DNA of 64,000 bases, from assembly GCA_030374765.1 (NCBI GenBank), contig JARGXX010000016.1:1178001-1242000 (forward strand), in the 5' to 3' direction. The DNA is from Agarophyton chilense (lineage: Eukaryota; Rhodophyta; Florideophyceae; Gracilariales; Gracilariaceae). The translations under genes were made by a program, and so were the position numbers. Shown here piece by piece: positions 1-11,686 of this stretch. Within the stretch, counting starts at the first letter, position 1, and each line of letters opens with the position of its first letter. Under the pieces are notes generated by a model. That model was not told the DNA's origin, did no database searches, and saw nothing but the letters and a program-made list of their open reading frames with translations.

Positions 1-1045
1 CTGATCACAGGCTGCACAGAACAAACTAAGAAACCTAAGGACAGTAATAGGATGGTAACCCGAGAATTTGTCCATAATGATTGGTTGCATCCGTTTGGCA
101 CATTTGGCGACTCTTCGAGCCACCGAACCAGAATATTTCGGGGACTTTTCGGCCACGCGATACTTCTGGTAGTCTAGAACCTTAAGTAAAAGTTCATTTG
201 TCGTTGTCAGTGGTTTGGCGCCTCGAACGGCAGCCTCATCCATTTCCGAGTCGGTCGTTTTGGTTGAGTCCGAATCAGAATCACTCGTGTCCGAACGATC
301 TCTTCTTTTACTCTTTCTGTTCTTCTTTCTCCTGCGGTTACTTCTTTTCTTTCCAGCGGGAGGGGGTCCTAACGGATCGATCTCTCTATCAGATCCGATG
401 CGGCCCTGAGGTCGCTGTACCTCATATTGTCCTTTAGGTCGAGCAATCTGTCTGTCTTCTAGATGTGGAGCCTCTCTTCTGCTCCTTGATTGTCTTTCCA
501 TTGGATTTTTCTGATGGTGTTCACGGCGAGGGGCAGGTAGTACTGCCACTCTTGGGGGTTCAGTAGGGGGTTGCCATATGGAAACTGGATGGTTGACTTG
601 TAGAGTAGTCCTAGGGACCACATTGCCTGACTGGCTGGTGACTGCTCCTTGAACAGCTTTTAGCAGGAAGTCTATGAATAACTCAGACTCCATTAACTTA
701 GGGACTATTCGCGTGATAGGGAAATCCTTATGGTCAGCGATCGCAGTAGCGAGCCGCATGTCCAAAATGTAACCCACATGGGCTGAGCAGAGCTCACGAA
801 GACGGGCCAGAGAATGTAAGCAAGCCCTGTGGGAATGTTCTCTCTAATTCCTTCGGTCTTACGGGTTCTCCTTGGGGTGTCCCTGGCCTAGGGGCGGCCC
901 TGAAGAGACGTTCTCATAAACGCGCTGCTACCGTGGGTTCTCGGCGAATCCTTTCAGGGTCGTCCAGGGGAGTCAGTACTTCTTGCGGCTGGCTTTTCGT
1001 GCTCCTGCGGTCGCTAAAAGTATCAACCTGTGGTTCAGACGACAT
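1..1045 (-). pseudogene. Ty3/gypsy-like gag fragment, cut by the window edge
   Basis: A minus-strand frame is open from 843 to the window edge at 1 (281 codons). Its basic/acidic low-complexity stretch is followed by a segment ending near VLDYQKYRV and HPITVLRFLS. That order matches the gag at 34570-36630, where LLSYRYYRL and [10 protein letters not shown] occupy equivalent places. A likely N-terminus starts at an ATG at 1045 in another frame and meets an in-frame TGA at 914-916. The copy therefore has a nonsense codon and a frameshift near 840. It is probably a dead element transcribed leftwards, with pol lying outside the window. The gag assignment rests on similarity to the second element; the family is inferred. 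Confidence 0.65.
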
Positions 1046-1980
1046 CGTCGGCGTTGCAGTGGAAACTTGTCCTGTCGTAGGAGTCCTCTGGTCTGGTCAG
1101 TTGGATGTGTTTCCTTCATCGATAATGGCGGTTGCTTCTATAATTCTGGTCCTTTTGGGAATTAAATCAAAGGCTAGGATCCGTATAATTCTTTTTTATA
1201 GTGTTCAGCTCAATTATTTCTAAAGTACTCTAAGTCAGGAGAAAAACTGTAACGCAATGACTGGGGGATCAGTGTATGCGTCTCGACCGGGGGGTGGCGT
1301 GATAGATCAGTTCCGAAGGTCCGTATCCTTAAAGGCGGCACTCCCAGAGTACTTTATGCAAAGGGCTGGCGTTTAATGCGTGGTCCTACAGGTCTGAGCT
1401 ACGGAAACGATGGCTTGAAAACCAATTGGTGGAAGTAATATACCAAAGGGGGTAATTTAGTATCCTAACGATGCCTACCTGATTCTAAGTGAGAAGCGTC
1501 ACTCGAGCCGAGGAAATATCGATGGCGAGGCATTAGGATCTCCCTGGAACTGTAAAGCTATCCTTTTACACTAAATAAAACAAAATAATGATCTAAATAT
1601 GTCCAGCGAAGGTCGGCCAGTCCACGTGGTGTCTGTAAGATACCTCAGGCCCTGGCAGCTTACAGAACTCAGCCTTAATAGTTGCTCCTTAACAATTGCC
1701 AAAAGCAGCAGCTATCTATTGAAGAGACAAAAGACGTTGGGACAATGGTTCTCAAGCTGGAAGAAACCCTTCCAAGCCCTTTGCAACACTCTACACAACA
1801 GTTTCAGTCTGCTGATGCATTTAGCTTTATTTTAAGATAATTAGACGATGGTCCTCGGGTCGGGATGGTCGGTGTACGGCTGTATTTAACACAAAGCTGG
1901 AAAGAAATGAAACTGGTCCCTTCAGGTCCTCCTTGAAACTGCTCATGGAAAAGTAGGAAAGAGTAGGAGATGCTTCAGGT
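1046..1980. other. No supported gene; possible 5' leader or LTR of the gag fragment
   Basis: Only short open frames without recognisable motifs are present. Because the gag at the left edge reads leftwards, its LTR and leader should lie here. I could not find LTR ends, a primer-binding site or a target duplication. Confidence 0.4.
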
Positions 1981-3424
1981 ATGCAACAATTTGCAAAGTA
2001 TGTTAAAGAAGGTCATAGGATATATTCAGGACCTTGGAACACTGGAGTTCACGAGCGGTATAACACAGTGGGAAAGGCGGTCATTGTTGCAATTGATATA
2101 TATTGCGGTGGAACAATTGTTGCCAACTCTGGATCTCAAAGGGCCGGTCGCCTTCGAGTTCGCCTAAGCAACTTACGTGGGAGAGGCGATGAGTGCCACG
2201 ATGTATGCATAGCTCCATGTTCTGAGTCCCATACAACCGGAAGAAGAAAAGGTGAATTGCGGAGGAAAAGAATACCGCTATTTCAAATTTATATTATCCT
2301 TTCACTCCATGATCTCATTGCAGCGTCCCAGACTGGTATTGTTATCGGTGATATCATTGTTCTTCTTCAAATCGCTATGACCGTCGCTGACCAGACCCAA
2401 GAACATTCCATCATTTGTCTGAAAAGTGCCGACAGCCACACCGGCAGTACGTTATGTACAATGCCGTTCAACTTCAAGTCAGAGAACGATAAAGAGCATG
2501 TCGAAAAAATACAGCAATCCAAAGAAAGTGCTCCCAATCGGGATTTCGAGAAGACTGTTTGGCATCAGTTGCTATCGTCGAGGCAAAGATTGGAAAACGC
2601 CCAGCCGACACGAAGGCTTTCTCCCGCCGCCAGAGCAGTGCTGGAAAAAGCTCGGCACTATCTCACTGACATGAGCGCCCAGGAGTATCCACCGGCGTTG
2701 GTTGCTTTTGGAAGGTTAAGCTCGGAGCCCCACTTTCTGTATATTGGTGTTGGATTTGACACTTTGCATGTATTGGACCAAGGAATACACCGCATCCTTC
2801 CCGATACTACTGGCGAACTACTTGGTAAGCACGTTGATTCCTTGTATTCGGCTACCGAATCTCTCTCTCTTGCAAACCAACGTATACGGTATATGGCAGA
2901 AAATGCAGAGATCCCTAGAATCTCTCCATTCATAGTGAGCCCAAGCGAAAAAAGGAAGGCATTTCTGGTAATGTTCGTAGAGAGAAATGCTCGTTTCTTT
3001 GGGTTACACTCATGGACATAACCTCAACGAAGCCCGACGGCAAAACTTGGTACAAGCTATGCATCAGAAAGCCAAAGTGCACCATGCAATACATGGCGTC
3101 AACTGCTCTCCAAAAAGGGCTCAATGAACACCTGCGGGTATTGAATTCTTGCAACGGATGTGTTTTGACCTTGGAATACTAATAACAGATAAAATTGGCG
3201 TAAAGAACAATACGATATCACACAGACTAGTGCGACACGTGCGCGACCACTTGACAACAATCTTTAACAATAAAGGAGCATGTCGACCAAATTCTGATGT
3301 TGATATCGGCCATTTCTGTGAGCATAATTACAAGCAATTGAGTACATACAAGAGTGTGGAAGAGGCAGAAAATATAACTTCTTGCACGCCAGTAAGAATC
3401 GGGGAGGGATTTCAATATCTTTGA
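1981..3424 (+). pseudogene. Decayed transposon protein with a DTLHVLDQG-type motif
   Basis: The main open stretch (1981-3021, 346 codons) contains VAFGRLSSEPHFLYIGVGFDTLHVLDQGI, quoted only as a landmark in pieces: AFGRLSS, then GFDTLHVLDQG near 2750. A D-x-L-H-x-L-D-x-G core occurs in Plavaka-like DDE transposases, though I cannot prove the family. The protein continues in the next frame from about 3002 through HGHNLNEARRQ, meets a stop at 3123-3125, and resumes from 3149 with FDLGILITDK and an H-R-L-V-R-H segment to 3424. One frameshift and one in-frame stop mark it as dead. The 5' part (1981-2450) reads less like protein and may not belong. No terminal repeats were found. Confidence 0.4.
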
Positions 3425-3562
3425 AGACGATCAATGATACAGATTTGAGCCAACCACGAGTGGTGGAACTCAAAAGATGCCAATCTTGTCCGGAAAATGA
3501 TAGAAGGTGGAGAAAACCGTCCGAGATCATTGCCGTCGTGATGCTCTAGTATCTTTACGACC

Positions 3563-3580
3563 ACTGGCCTCATATGAGGC
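3563..3580. repeat. Left copy of palindromic repeat ACTGGCCTCATATGAGGC
   Basis: The 18-bp sequence is identical to 6356-6373. The embedded GCCTCATATGAGGC (3567-3580) is a perfect palindrome. Likely terminal sequence of the piggyBac-like element. Confidence 0.6.
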
Positions 3581-3753
3581 AAAAATTACAACATCGATAA
3601 GTTTTGTAAACTTTGTCAATTTCCTTAAATTTTTGTGCTTAGACGTTTTCAACACTCTCTTATTCTCTAGAGCCAACCTCAAAGATCACGAATGATCGTC
3701 CAAAACCTCTAAACAATTTCAACTTCACTTCATTCTTTCATAGTTTATCAAAT

Positions 3754-5604
3754 ATGTCATCATCTATGGATCCCCGTCGTGTAGTGGGAAACAGAGTAAA
3801 CACCCCCTCGCATCTCATCACATCAAAGAGAGAGTGTAAAAGCTTCTTTGAAACGCAATGGAAGACGAAATTGGTCAGCGGAAGTGTTACAAAAGTGAAT
3901 GTTGTTGTCAAGAATAATCGGAGACACACTTTTGTCACTATAAACTTCGAGCTACCTGGTCGCGAAAAAGTATGCACTCTCAAACTTCGCAATGTGAAAG
4001 CCGGGGATCATGTCATAGTTCAGGAAACTGCTCAAGAAGCCATCAATTTCAACGTGGAGATAAATGGTGCTGTTATTACTAATGAGGTTTCGAACAATGA
4101 AGAGCAGCATACTGTCACGGATGGCGATGACACTCACAAAATGAATCCGATGAGCCCTCTTACTGTGACAAACAGCGAAACGCAAGACAGATTTGTGGAA
4201 GTTCATTCGACGAAATTGACAATGGAAAATGTATCCTTGACTCGGAATGGTCCAGGGCAAATGCATCAATGGAAAGTCACGGGACCTGCTGGAGATATTA
4301 TTTCCGCCATTCATGCACCCTCGGGACTCTCTCTAGACGATTTGTTAATGTGGATGTTTTCTGTAGCTCATTTGGGAAAAATAGTTCGATCTACCAACTC
4401 TCGGCTGGAAGGAAAAGGCTTAAAGCAGACTATAGGAGGTGAAAAATTGAAGTTTTTCGGTTTGGTGGTGTTAATGACACGCTTTGAGTTTTAAAATAGA
4501 AGATAACCTTGGTCTAAAGACACTTTTTCTAAATATATTGAATCTCCGCAACTCGGAAAGATCATGTCACGAAATCGGTTTGAACATATACGGCAATGTA
4601 TCGTTTTCAGTGGCTCTGAAAACGATCAAAAATCAGAAGTATGCAGATGGTCATGCGTTTCTGAGTTTGTGAAAGCTATAAATGACCATTGGAAAGCTTT
4701 TGTGACTCCATCACACACTTTGTGCGTGGACGAAAGTATGTCACGTTGGTATGGACTTGAAGGGAACTGGATTGAAATTGGACTTCCACACTTCGCTGCT
4801 CTTGATAGGAAACTTGAAAATGTTTGTGAATGGAACAAAGTGTGTTGTGAAAGGAGTGGGACTGTTCTCAAAACAAAAATCACGATGGGAGCTACGCAAC
4901 CAGGTGTACAGCCTTTTGAATCAGAACATGCGCATGGAACAGCTGTTTTAATCATACTTGTTGAAAATTAGAGCGCTACTGATCGAATCGTTTGTGAATT
5001 TTTATATGTTGTATCTGTTGAAACAGTCGAAAAACTTTTAAAAAGAGGAATGCGAATAATTGGGGTTGTAAAAACAGCCACCAGAATGTTCTCTATTAAA
5101 CATCTTTCCGAACTTACGATGACGGCACGAGGCCAGGTCGTGTCAATGGTCGCAAAACTTCCTGGATTGGATCGAAAGATGATGTCTGTGCTCTGGGTGG
5201 ACCGTGAGAGGAGATATTTCATCAGCACTTGTAGCAGTACCCAACCAGGAACTCCCATTTCTCGTGAAAGATGGAGGACAACTGATGGAATAATAAAGAA
5301 AATCCCGCTTTCTATTGCTATTCTAGATGTTTTCGAGGAGTACAATTCTTGTTGTTCAAGAATTGATAGGCATAATAGGTAACTTCAAGAATATTTGAAT
5401 ACGGAAAAGAAGTTTGAAGTGAAAGAATGGTCTTTTAGAGTGAATACTTCTTTGCTGGCAATGTGCGTGGTTGATGCTCGGAATATTTACAAGGGTGCAT
5501 TCGGAAACAAATTGAATCTTACAGCGCTTAACTTCTATTTTAATCTTGCGGACGCATTAATAGATAACAACTGGGATTCTATTCGAACTATGAAAAGAAA
5601 ATGA
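3754..5604 (+). pseudogene. piggyBac-like (DDE_Tnp_1_7) transposase pseudogene
   Basis: One frame runs across the whole interval and is broken only by stops at 4492-4494, 4504-4506, 4969-4971 and 5380-5382, with no frameshift. Family landmarks occur in order: LMTRFEF before the first stop, SKYIESPQLGKIMSRNRF, then the first catalytic block CVDESMSRWYG near 4730, ALDRKLENVCE, GVVKTATRMFS near 5070, and a distal IDRHNR segment with a second hydrophobic region. In related proteins the second catalytic aspartate lies just before the VETVEKLLKRG-like helix; here that site reads CEFLYVVSV, so the aspartate appears lost. This is a dead transposase that decayed by point mutation. Confidence 0.75.
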
Positions 5605-6355
5605 AAGGAGAAAGATGAAATAGAAAATCCATATATGGCTGGTACCAGCATTCATTTAATGGAGACCAATCGAAAAAGAAGGAAATTGGATGGTTCTTAG
5701 ATCTCTCAAACATATTAAGGACGATGCAAACTTTGCAAAACCACTTACAAATCAAAATTTGTTGTTCAGAATGCATAAAACACAATGATATGAATGTTTA
5801 TATATGTCAAAGTAGAACCGGTCGTGAGTGTTTTAAAGATCACTTGCGCAACATTTATCACATTTCAAGCAAAATTTAGTCAACAAAATTGATGGTCGTG
5901 TGTCAACATGAGTTTTAAGGCTTTTTAGATGCTTTTTTTAAAAGTATAAAACAAAAAATCAAATTATCTTAAGCCCCTTACTAATTCAATCCGCATTATT
6001 TAACTTGCAAGATATAGTATGGTCTCTGACGAAACAATCCTTTAGCAGATTTCACCTTATTATGTCTGCTGTTCAAGTGGACGCAAATGCGTTCTTAGAC
6101 CATAATAATTCGTAGTAGTCGAGCTCCTGTAAGAGTTTTTGAGTTACACTGAACTCAACGAGTTTTCAACCCTGTTTTTATCAGTCTCCGAGTGGTCGTG
6201 AAACCACTGAGCTGCTGTTTCTGAAGACAACTGTCTAAAGAATGTACTTTAAAGCATGAAAAACATGATTATAAAATTAGTTTTTTATTTAGAAAATAGA
6301 ATACGCCGCTACAGCATAGAAACCAGCGATTTTTACTAATTTTTTGGAAAATAGA
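5605..6355. other. AT-rich 3' part of the piggyBac-like element, no gene seen
   Basis: Only short open frames occur and none is recognisable. It is probably the transposon's 3' untranslated and subterminal DNA. Confidence 0.45.
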
Positions 6356-6373
6356 ACTGGCCTCATATGAGGC
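6356..6373. repeat. Right copy of palindromic repeat ACTGGCCTCATATGAGGC
   Basis: The same 18 bp as at 3563. Here the palindrome is extended to 16 bp, GGCCTCATATGAGGCC (6359-6374). Confidence 0.6.
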
Positions 6374-6598
6374 CAAGCCGCCGGGCGTGTAGAAACTAGC
6401 ATACGCTTACCAAAATATGAAACGAGTTGGTGTTGTAAAAACGCTTTCTGCCCTACAAAACAATTATGGTTGTTACGTGGCACTCCTGAGAAGATCTGCA
6501 CTCACGGATCCAGAGCCTATAAATATAGAAGGTGTTTTTCAAATCAACAATTAGAGGCATGTGTATCATTTTAGTAGCGAAGGTGATGTGGTGATTGA

Positions 6599-7487
6599 TG
6601 AAGGACAATGTCCTTCAAGGGGGTTTCTTCCCAGAACTTAGACGTTTCGCTCGCTTGAGGACTAGCTTGGTCTATGGCAAGCTATACCGCTATTGCGTGC
6701 TGACGGCCGGTTAGGACCGGAAGTGCACACTGGTGAAACGCGTGGACTGCACGGATGCCGACGCTCGAGTGCGAGGCGTGCCACACGTGGCCCGGATTCT
6801 ACCTAATGGTTAGTATTATTTAGTAATTTTCAGTATTTATTTAGCTACGCTATCGCTATTTAGTGTCTATTTTTCGGGCGCGCGCCCACTGTCAGGGGCC
6901 GCGCGCCACACCATTTAGGAGGTTGAGCACTGCTCCCCAGTAAACACCCTCTTGGGAGATCCCAAGGAGAGAGTCTTGGCTCTGAACTCTTCGCCTTCGG
7001 CGCGTCTTCACCGCATACTGCGTGGGCGCCCGTTGCAAGTTAGTTCATCCACCCCTCTGTCGACTAGAGTGCTACCACCACCGTGGGTTCATATTTAGAT
7101 CGCCGACACTTGTCGTAGTCTCGCCCCTGTATAGGGTTTCGCCCCCGTTTTCCTCTTATTCTCCTTTTTGGCTCTCGTGAGTGGCCGCCTCACTCATCTC
7201 GCTCGTCCACCTCAAACGAGTGTTTCCTCGCTCCTTCTCCGACAATCGCCGTGGTACCGCTCCGCCTAGGATTGGTCACACCCCGGACTGTGCCATGCCC
7301 ACCTAAACACTCTAGGTATATCCCGCCGGATTGGCCTCGGTCTTACACCCGACTTCGCCGTGCCTTTCCAGAGTGGCTCTGTTTCTGTGCTCCGCTGGGA
7401 CGCGTCTCCTCCGCCTGAGGCGTGTCTCTCAGGAGAGGAAGATCCCGAACATCTTCGTGGTGTCTCCGCTCCAAGCGTTGTCCTACA
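6599..7487 (+). mobile_element. Solo LTR 1 (889 bp) with 5-bp target duplication
   Basis: The block starts TGAAGGACAATGTCC, ends GTCCTACA, and is flanked by ATTGA on both sides (6594-6598 and 7488-7492). TG...CA ends plus a 5-bp duplication are the signature of an LTR left after recombination between the two LTRs of a retrotransposon. The first 20 bp form a small hairpin, more perfect in the other copies (AGGGCAATGCCCT). The same sequence recurs at 58141-59027 and, interrupted, at 33063-33419 plus 45249-45636. The internal region of this family is not in the window. Confidence 0.9.
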
Positions 7488-7492
7488 ATTGA

Positions 7493-8934
7493 CTGTGTGT
7501 CTGTGTCCTCGATTCAAGGACCAATTATGACAGGAACAGATCCATTCGATTTAAAACAAAGATACGGGGCCCTAGTTAGATTTTCGAATATCGGGGATAG
7601 TATTGAAAAATAGAAGGAAGCAAATTTCATTCATTTGAAAGCCAACTCGTACAAAACGTTCATAGAAGCCACTTGTTTGTACACATATCCATAAAAAATT
7701 CTCAAATGATATGGAATGAGAGGTTTCGTACTATAAAGAGTTTCTAGTTTTGTTTCCTTGGTCGCAATTCTTGTCTCATGCTTGGTTTCATATTTTCGTT
7801 TTTGACGACCCATAGTTTCAATCTACATCCCGATTTCAAATAATATGTTGGAGAAAAAACCTAAGCACAAATCCAAAGCACGTGTAAGAAAGAAAAATCT
7901 TTCAAATAGTCTTTGTTGACTTCAAAAACAGTCTCCTGGCTACCAAATTGCGGCATTATTAACTGAATGCTTTCAAACTAAAAGTGAAGGCCAAAACTGT
8001 TCGTTGTTATTGACAAAATTACAAAGAGACAGGAAATTGAAAACTGTCGAAGAGACGTCTTAAATAATAACCGAGCTAACGAAAGGGGACCATTGGTCAA
8101 TATAGAATCCTTGTTTTGAAAGTTTAAGCGCAAGCCAAGGAACTTTTGTAAACAAAAAGCTTTGTAATATTCAAGCTTGTAACACAAAGAACAAAAGATC
8201 TGATGAGAAACAAACAATGGTTTGAAGTGTAAGATATGGTTTAGTTGGGGTCTGGTTTTCGTGCGGCTCCGTGTATGGCAAAAACGCGAGATCGGAATGA
8301 ATGTAGCACTTGGCTAAGTGTCTTCAGGAAGAAAGATTTTGAAACCTGGTGAAGAAAAATACAGCATGGGGTTGTCCATCTTGGTTACGGAAAAGTGTTT
8401 GCGTGCTGAACCTTTTTCTTGAAAACTACAAGCGTCTTCGGGCAAGATGTTGGGAGTGGGGAAAGTCGGCGTGGAAGGGCTGCAGCCGAGACGATCTCGG
8501 CATTTGTTTTTCGACATGTCACCCTATGCCCTTCTTGGAACCGTTGAAATGATCGTGACGTCTACAGACGGCATGAGCCACGTGATGTGAGCACTAGCAC
8601 ATCGTGTCGCCTTTTGTAGAAGCTGTTCCTGATGATGGAACTTTTGTCTTTCGAGCTGTCCAATATTCGACAAGTGCAGTCGTGATGTCATGCAGTTCAT
8701 CGAAATTGTTTCTACTGGTGCATGTAAATACATAATTGGCACTACTGTACGACACCATTATCTCATAGTTCGCCGCCGGTAACCCTCATGCGAGCTTAAA
8801 TTGGCATAGAATGGCACGCTTGAAAAACGAAGCAATTCCACACAAATATAACGATTGTGCTCAACTGTTTAATGCAAAGTTTTGACCAGCGATCCGCGAG
8901 GGCTCAAACTGGCAACCCGCCCTCACCTCGTTCA
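7493..8934. other. AT-rich region without a recognisable gene
   Basis: Short frames are present. A plus-strand frame around 7850-8550 reads as protein-like text broken by several stops, suggesting an old transposon relic, but I could not assign a family. Confidence 0.35.
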
Positions 8935-10705
8935 TCACACACTACCGGTAGTGATGCATGGAAAGAAGGGCGCAAGCGGTCTCGCTCTGAAAGAGTGAGC
9001 CCTGAACGTCGTTTGCGAATCTCTTTTCGGCCTTTTCCATTGTGCAATTGGAAATTCGTCTAACGCAATCGACTTATCGTTCTCATCAACTGCCACAGAT
9101 TTTGGCACGCCTCCCAAACCACTGCAAGCTCCCAAAGTATCAAAACAAGCATTTGCTTGCGTTTGCTGAACATCTCCACCTTTCATACTATTATTACTAA
9201 CCTTGTTTATCTTCTTCAGCCACAATGCCGGTGACCCACGAGGATTTATTGTGAACTTTGTCTCTGTTGGCGTGACAACTGTGTGAGGTTTCCAGATCAC
9301 ACAGTTTGATGATGGGTTCTGCTGTAGTACGTTCTCGATCTGTCACAAGCAATCCGACGGGTTATCTACGTTGTTGGAAACATTTCAAACCGTTTCAGAA
9401 ACAACGGAATCCAACAAGCGGTTGATGCCTCCACTTCCAACGTCATAGACATCCTCTTCTCTTCGTTTTTTGATGTTATCTTTCGCAAACGACATTTTTT
9501 TCGACGTATCGAACGGCCATTATTAGCAGTTTAAAAAACTTTTTACTGCATGCGAAAATTTTAAAGAATGATATGCACTTGCTGCCAACTTCATTTTGAC
9601 GGCTTTATTGGCATTTATGTTCGCTTCTGCACACAGGAACACGTCCAAAGCGTTCGTAACGCTTTCTTTAAACACTTTGATTGTTGGATCATCACAGGGC
9701 TGCAGAATATGTGACATTTTAGCCAGAAGCTGAATTACTTCGTTTTTTTTGTCGCGCGACTTTGGACGACTTTGTTTTCTTCCTAGAGCTATGAAAATCG
9801 ATGTAGAGAAGAATGATATTCTCTTGGGGCACAAAAAAGAGAAACCATATTGAAATGTTGTACGACATCCGGTAGGAGTTCTTTGGTAACCGATCTTTTG
9901 ACGCTGCAGAGCAATTTTGTACCATGACGCACCCAGTTTTCGCTTGCGAGCCAAGTATGTTATGCTATATGTTTTGCAGATATATGATCTGGTATTAGAT
10001 TCCACCAGTTATTTACAGACTTATGTCCTTGTGCAATGTAAAACATTGGAGCAGTCATTCCCACCGCTGAAGTGATGGTTACAGCCATCTAATACTTCCA
10101 ACTGTCTTTCATGTGGAGAGGAAGTCTTCCGCTATTGCGACTTGCAGGAATATACTCGTGGTAACGTCGTCCGAAACAAGCAGACACTGCCCTTTCATCA
10201 AAGTTTCAGCACATACTTGGCTCGTTAAATAAGTTGGGAATCATTGCTTTTAAAGTCTGTATGATGTCAAGAAGTGTCTCGAGGTTCTTTGGGTTTTGCG
10301 CAATTAAATGTTTGGTTACAATATTTTCTGAGTGAGCTCACGATTTCCGGCACAAAATGAGCATTGCGCATATACAGATGCCAGAGGCTTTTTTTAAATT
10401 AGTCGCCCGTCTTGTGACTACTAGGCCATCATCGATTGCGTTTAGTGGTCTTCCATAGTAAACCTTTTATCTGAGGAGAAAACGGCGCGTTCACCTGTCA
10501 TGTTTTCTACAGTTGGTGACAGAATGGGTGTACGTCCTGGATAATGCTTTGTTAGGTGTAGAAAATTGTTGAGTGACTCATTGTCGTGCTTTTATATCGC
10601 CGTTTTGATTCGATATATTGTTTGCATGCTTATTGAAGTTGCTGCAGCAATATCAGCGACTGTGTTGTGGGCTTTGATAAGGTCTGCGACTTTTTCGCCT
10701 CTCTT
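8935..10705 (-). pseudogene. pogo/Tigger-like (CENP-B type DDE) transposase pseudogene
   Basis: Reading leftwards from 10705, the N-terminal segment KKRGEKVADLIKAHNTVAD looks like a helix-turn-helix and ends at a TAA at 10592-10594. A second DNA-binding-like piece follows, LNAIDDGLVVTRRATNLKKA near 10430, in another frame. The catalytic region appears in fragments: MTAPMFYIAQGHKS near 10050, then 10005-9523 with LLAKMSHILQPCD, equivalent to the N-S-T-H-x-L-Q-P-x-D block of DDE_1 transposases. After two TAA codons near 9520 the same frame continues from an ATG at 9495 to 8935, interrupted by two TGA codons. Several frameshifts and stops make it non-functional. The right end abuts the 191-bp repeat of the neighbouring retroelement. 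Confidence 0.55.
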
Positions 10706-10708
10706 TTT

Positions 10709-10899
10709 GTTGAGTGTAGACGTCCTCGTTTATGCAAATGAAACGCGTCGACATACATAGCGAGGCCGGCCACGTATGTGGCGTGCGCGACGTGTACGAA
10801 AAAAGTCGATCACGTATCTGATGCACCGCGGCCGGCGAGTCTACAAGAGCCAGGCGGGTGCCACGGCGATCTGCCGAGATCACTGGCATGCCTCTCTCT
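10709..10899 (+). repeat. 191-bp direct repeat, left copy (A1)
   Basis: It begins GTTGAGTGTAGACGTCC and ends CATGCCTCTCTCT. It matches 14754-14944 with about five substitutions. It contains GC-rich inverted segments around GAGGCCGGCC and CGCGGCCGGCG. Confidence 0.9.
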
Positions 10900-10991
10900 T
10901 TCAGAGAGTCCCCATCACTTGGCGGAAGGCAAATTTCTTAACGGTCAAACGAAGTAGACCAAGCAAACAAACTGTTTGCAACATACACAAC

Positions 10992-11678
10992 ATGACTACC
11001 AACGCAGACTTCACAAACAGTCTTTCTCTTGCTGAGGATCTGCTCACAAGGTCTAAGGAGGTCTCAAGAGGCAAATCTCTTGCCGAAGCCGGAATTGATG
11101 TAAAGTACATGACGGTCTACGCCACTATTGCGAGGAGATGCCGTGACGATAAGGACTTTGGACTCTCTCGCTACCCCTATGAACAAGGCCCAGCCGTTGG
11201 GGCGTTCACCGGGGGCTTCTTCGAGCACAGAGAGTGGCCGCTTCGTCGAGGAATGGAGTCGCACAAAAGCATGCGAGCGGTGTACGAATATGAGGCTAAC
11301 TACATAAATGCAGCAGGGTTTTGGATGTCTTTCCACAACGCCGCAATCGCTTTGCGGCATGAGGCTCTACGCAACAATTTATTCGAGAAAGCGGAGCTGT
11401 ACGATGTTTGGGCAATCATTGCAGTGCGGTATGGACTTCGGGTTACTGGACTTCGAGTCGAGTTTTATAAACTTGTGGCAAAGGACCCCGCCTACGCCAA
11501 GATGGTTCTTCCGAGTCTTGAACAGAGGAATGATACCCCGGCTGCCGATGACCTTTTCGGGCCGCTTGAGAAGCTTGATTCTCACATGACTACCCAATTG
11601 ATGAAGGCCGTCGCCACCCTCAGTGCCAGCAACGCAACGAAAAGAGCTGGGAAGGGTGGGGCTGCCGGGGACAATTAG
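10992..11678 (+). CDS. Gag-like ORF1 of the YR retrotransposon
   Basis: The ATG at 10992 gives a 228-residue product; the frame is open further upstream, but that part lies inside the 191-bp repeat. The protein is helical and mixed-charge, with no zinc knuckle. It starts MTTNADFTNSLSLAEDLLTR and ends in a basic Lys/Gly-rich tail. I recognise no family domain. Position immediately upstream of the reverse transcriptase, as in DIRS/Ngaro elements, supports a structural nucleocapsid role (inference). ORF2 lies in the -1 frame relative to this ORF, and its frame is already open across the end of ORF1. Confidence 0.7.
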   Translation: MTTNADFTNSLSLAEDLLTRSKEVSRGKSLAEAGIDVKYMTVYATIARRCRDDKDFGLSRYPYEQGPAVGAFTGGFFEHREWPLRRGMESHKSMRAVYEYEANYINAAGFWMSFHNAAIALRHEALRNNLFEKAELYDVWAIIAVRYGLRVTGLRVEFYKLVAKDPAYAKMVLPSLEQRNDTPAADDLFGPLEKLDSHMTTQLMKAVATLSASNATKRAGKGGAAGDN

Positions 11679-11686
11679 TCACCATA

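Larger units (their letters stand above)
3563..6373 (+). mobile_element. piggyBac-like DNA transposon, boundaries inferred
   Basis: A piggyBac-like transposase pseudogene is bracketed by two copies of the 18-bp sequence ACTGGCCTCATATGAGGC, at 3563-3580 and 6356-6373. Each copy contains the perfect palindrome GCCTCATATGAGGC, so it reads both as a direct and as an inverted repeat. The spacing of about 2.8 kb is normal for an autonomous piggyBac-like element. No TTAA target duplication is visible at these boundaries, so the true ends may lie elsewhere. Confidence 0.45.
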
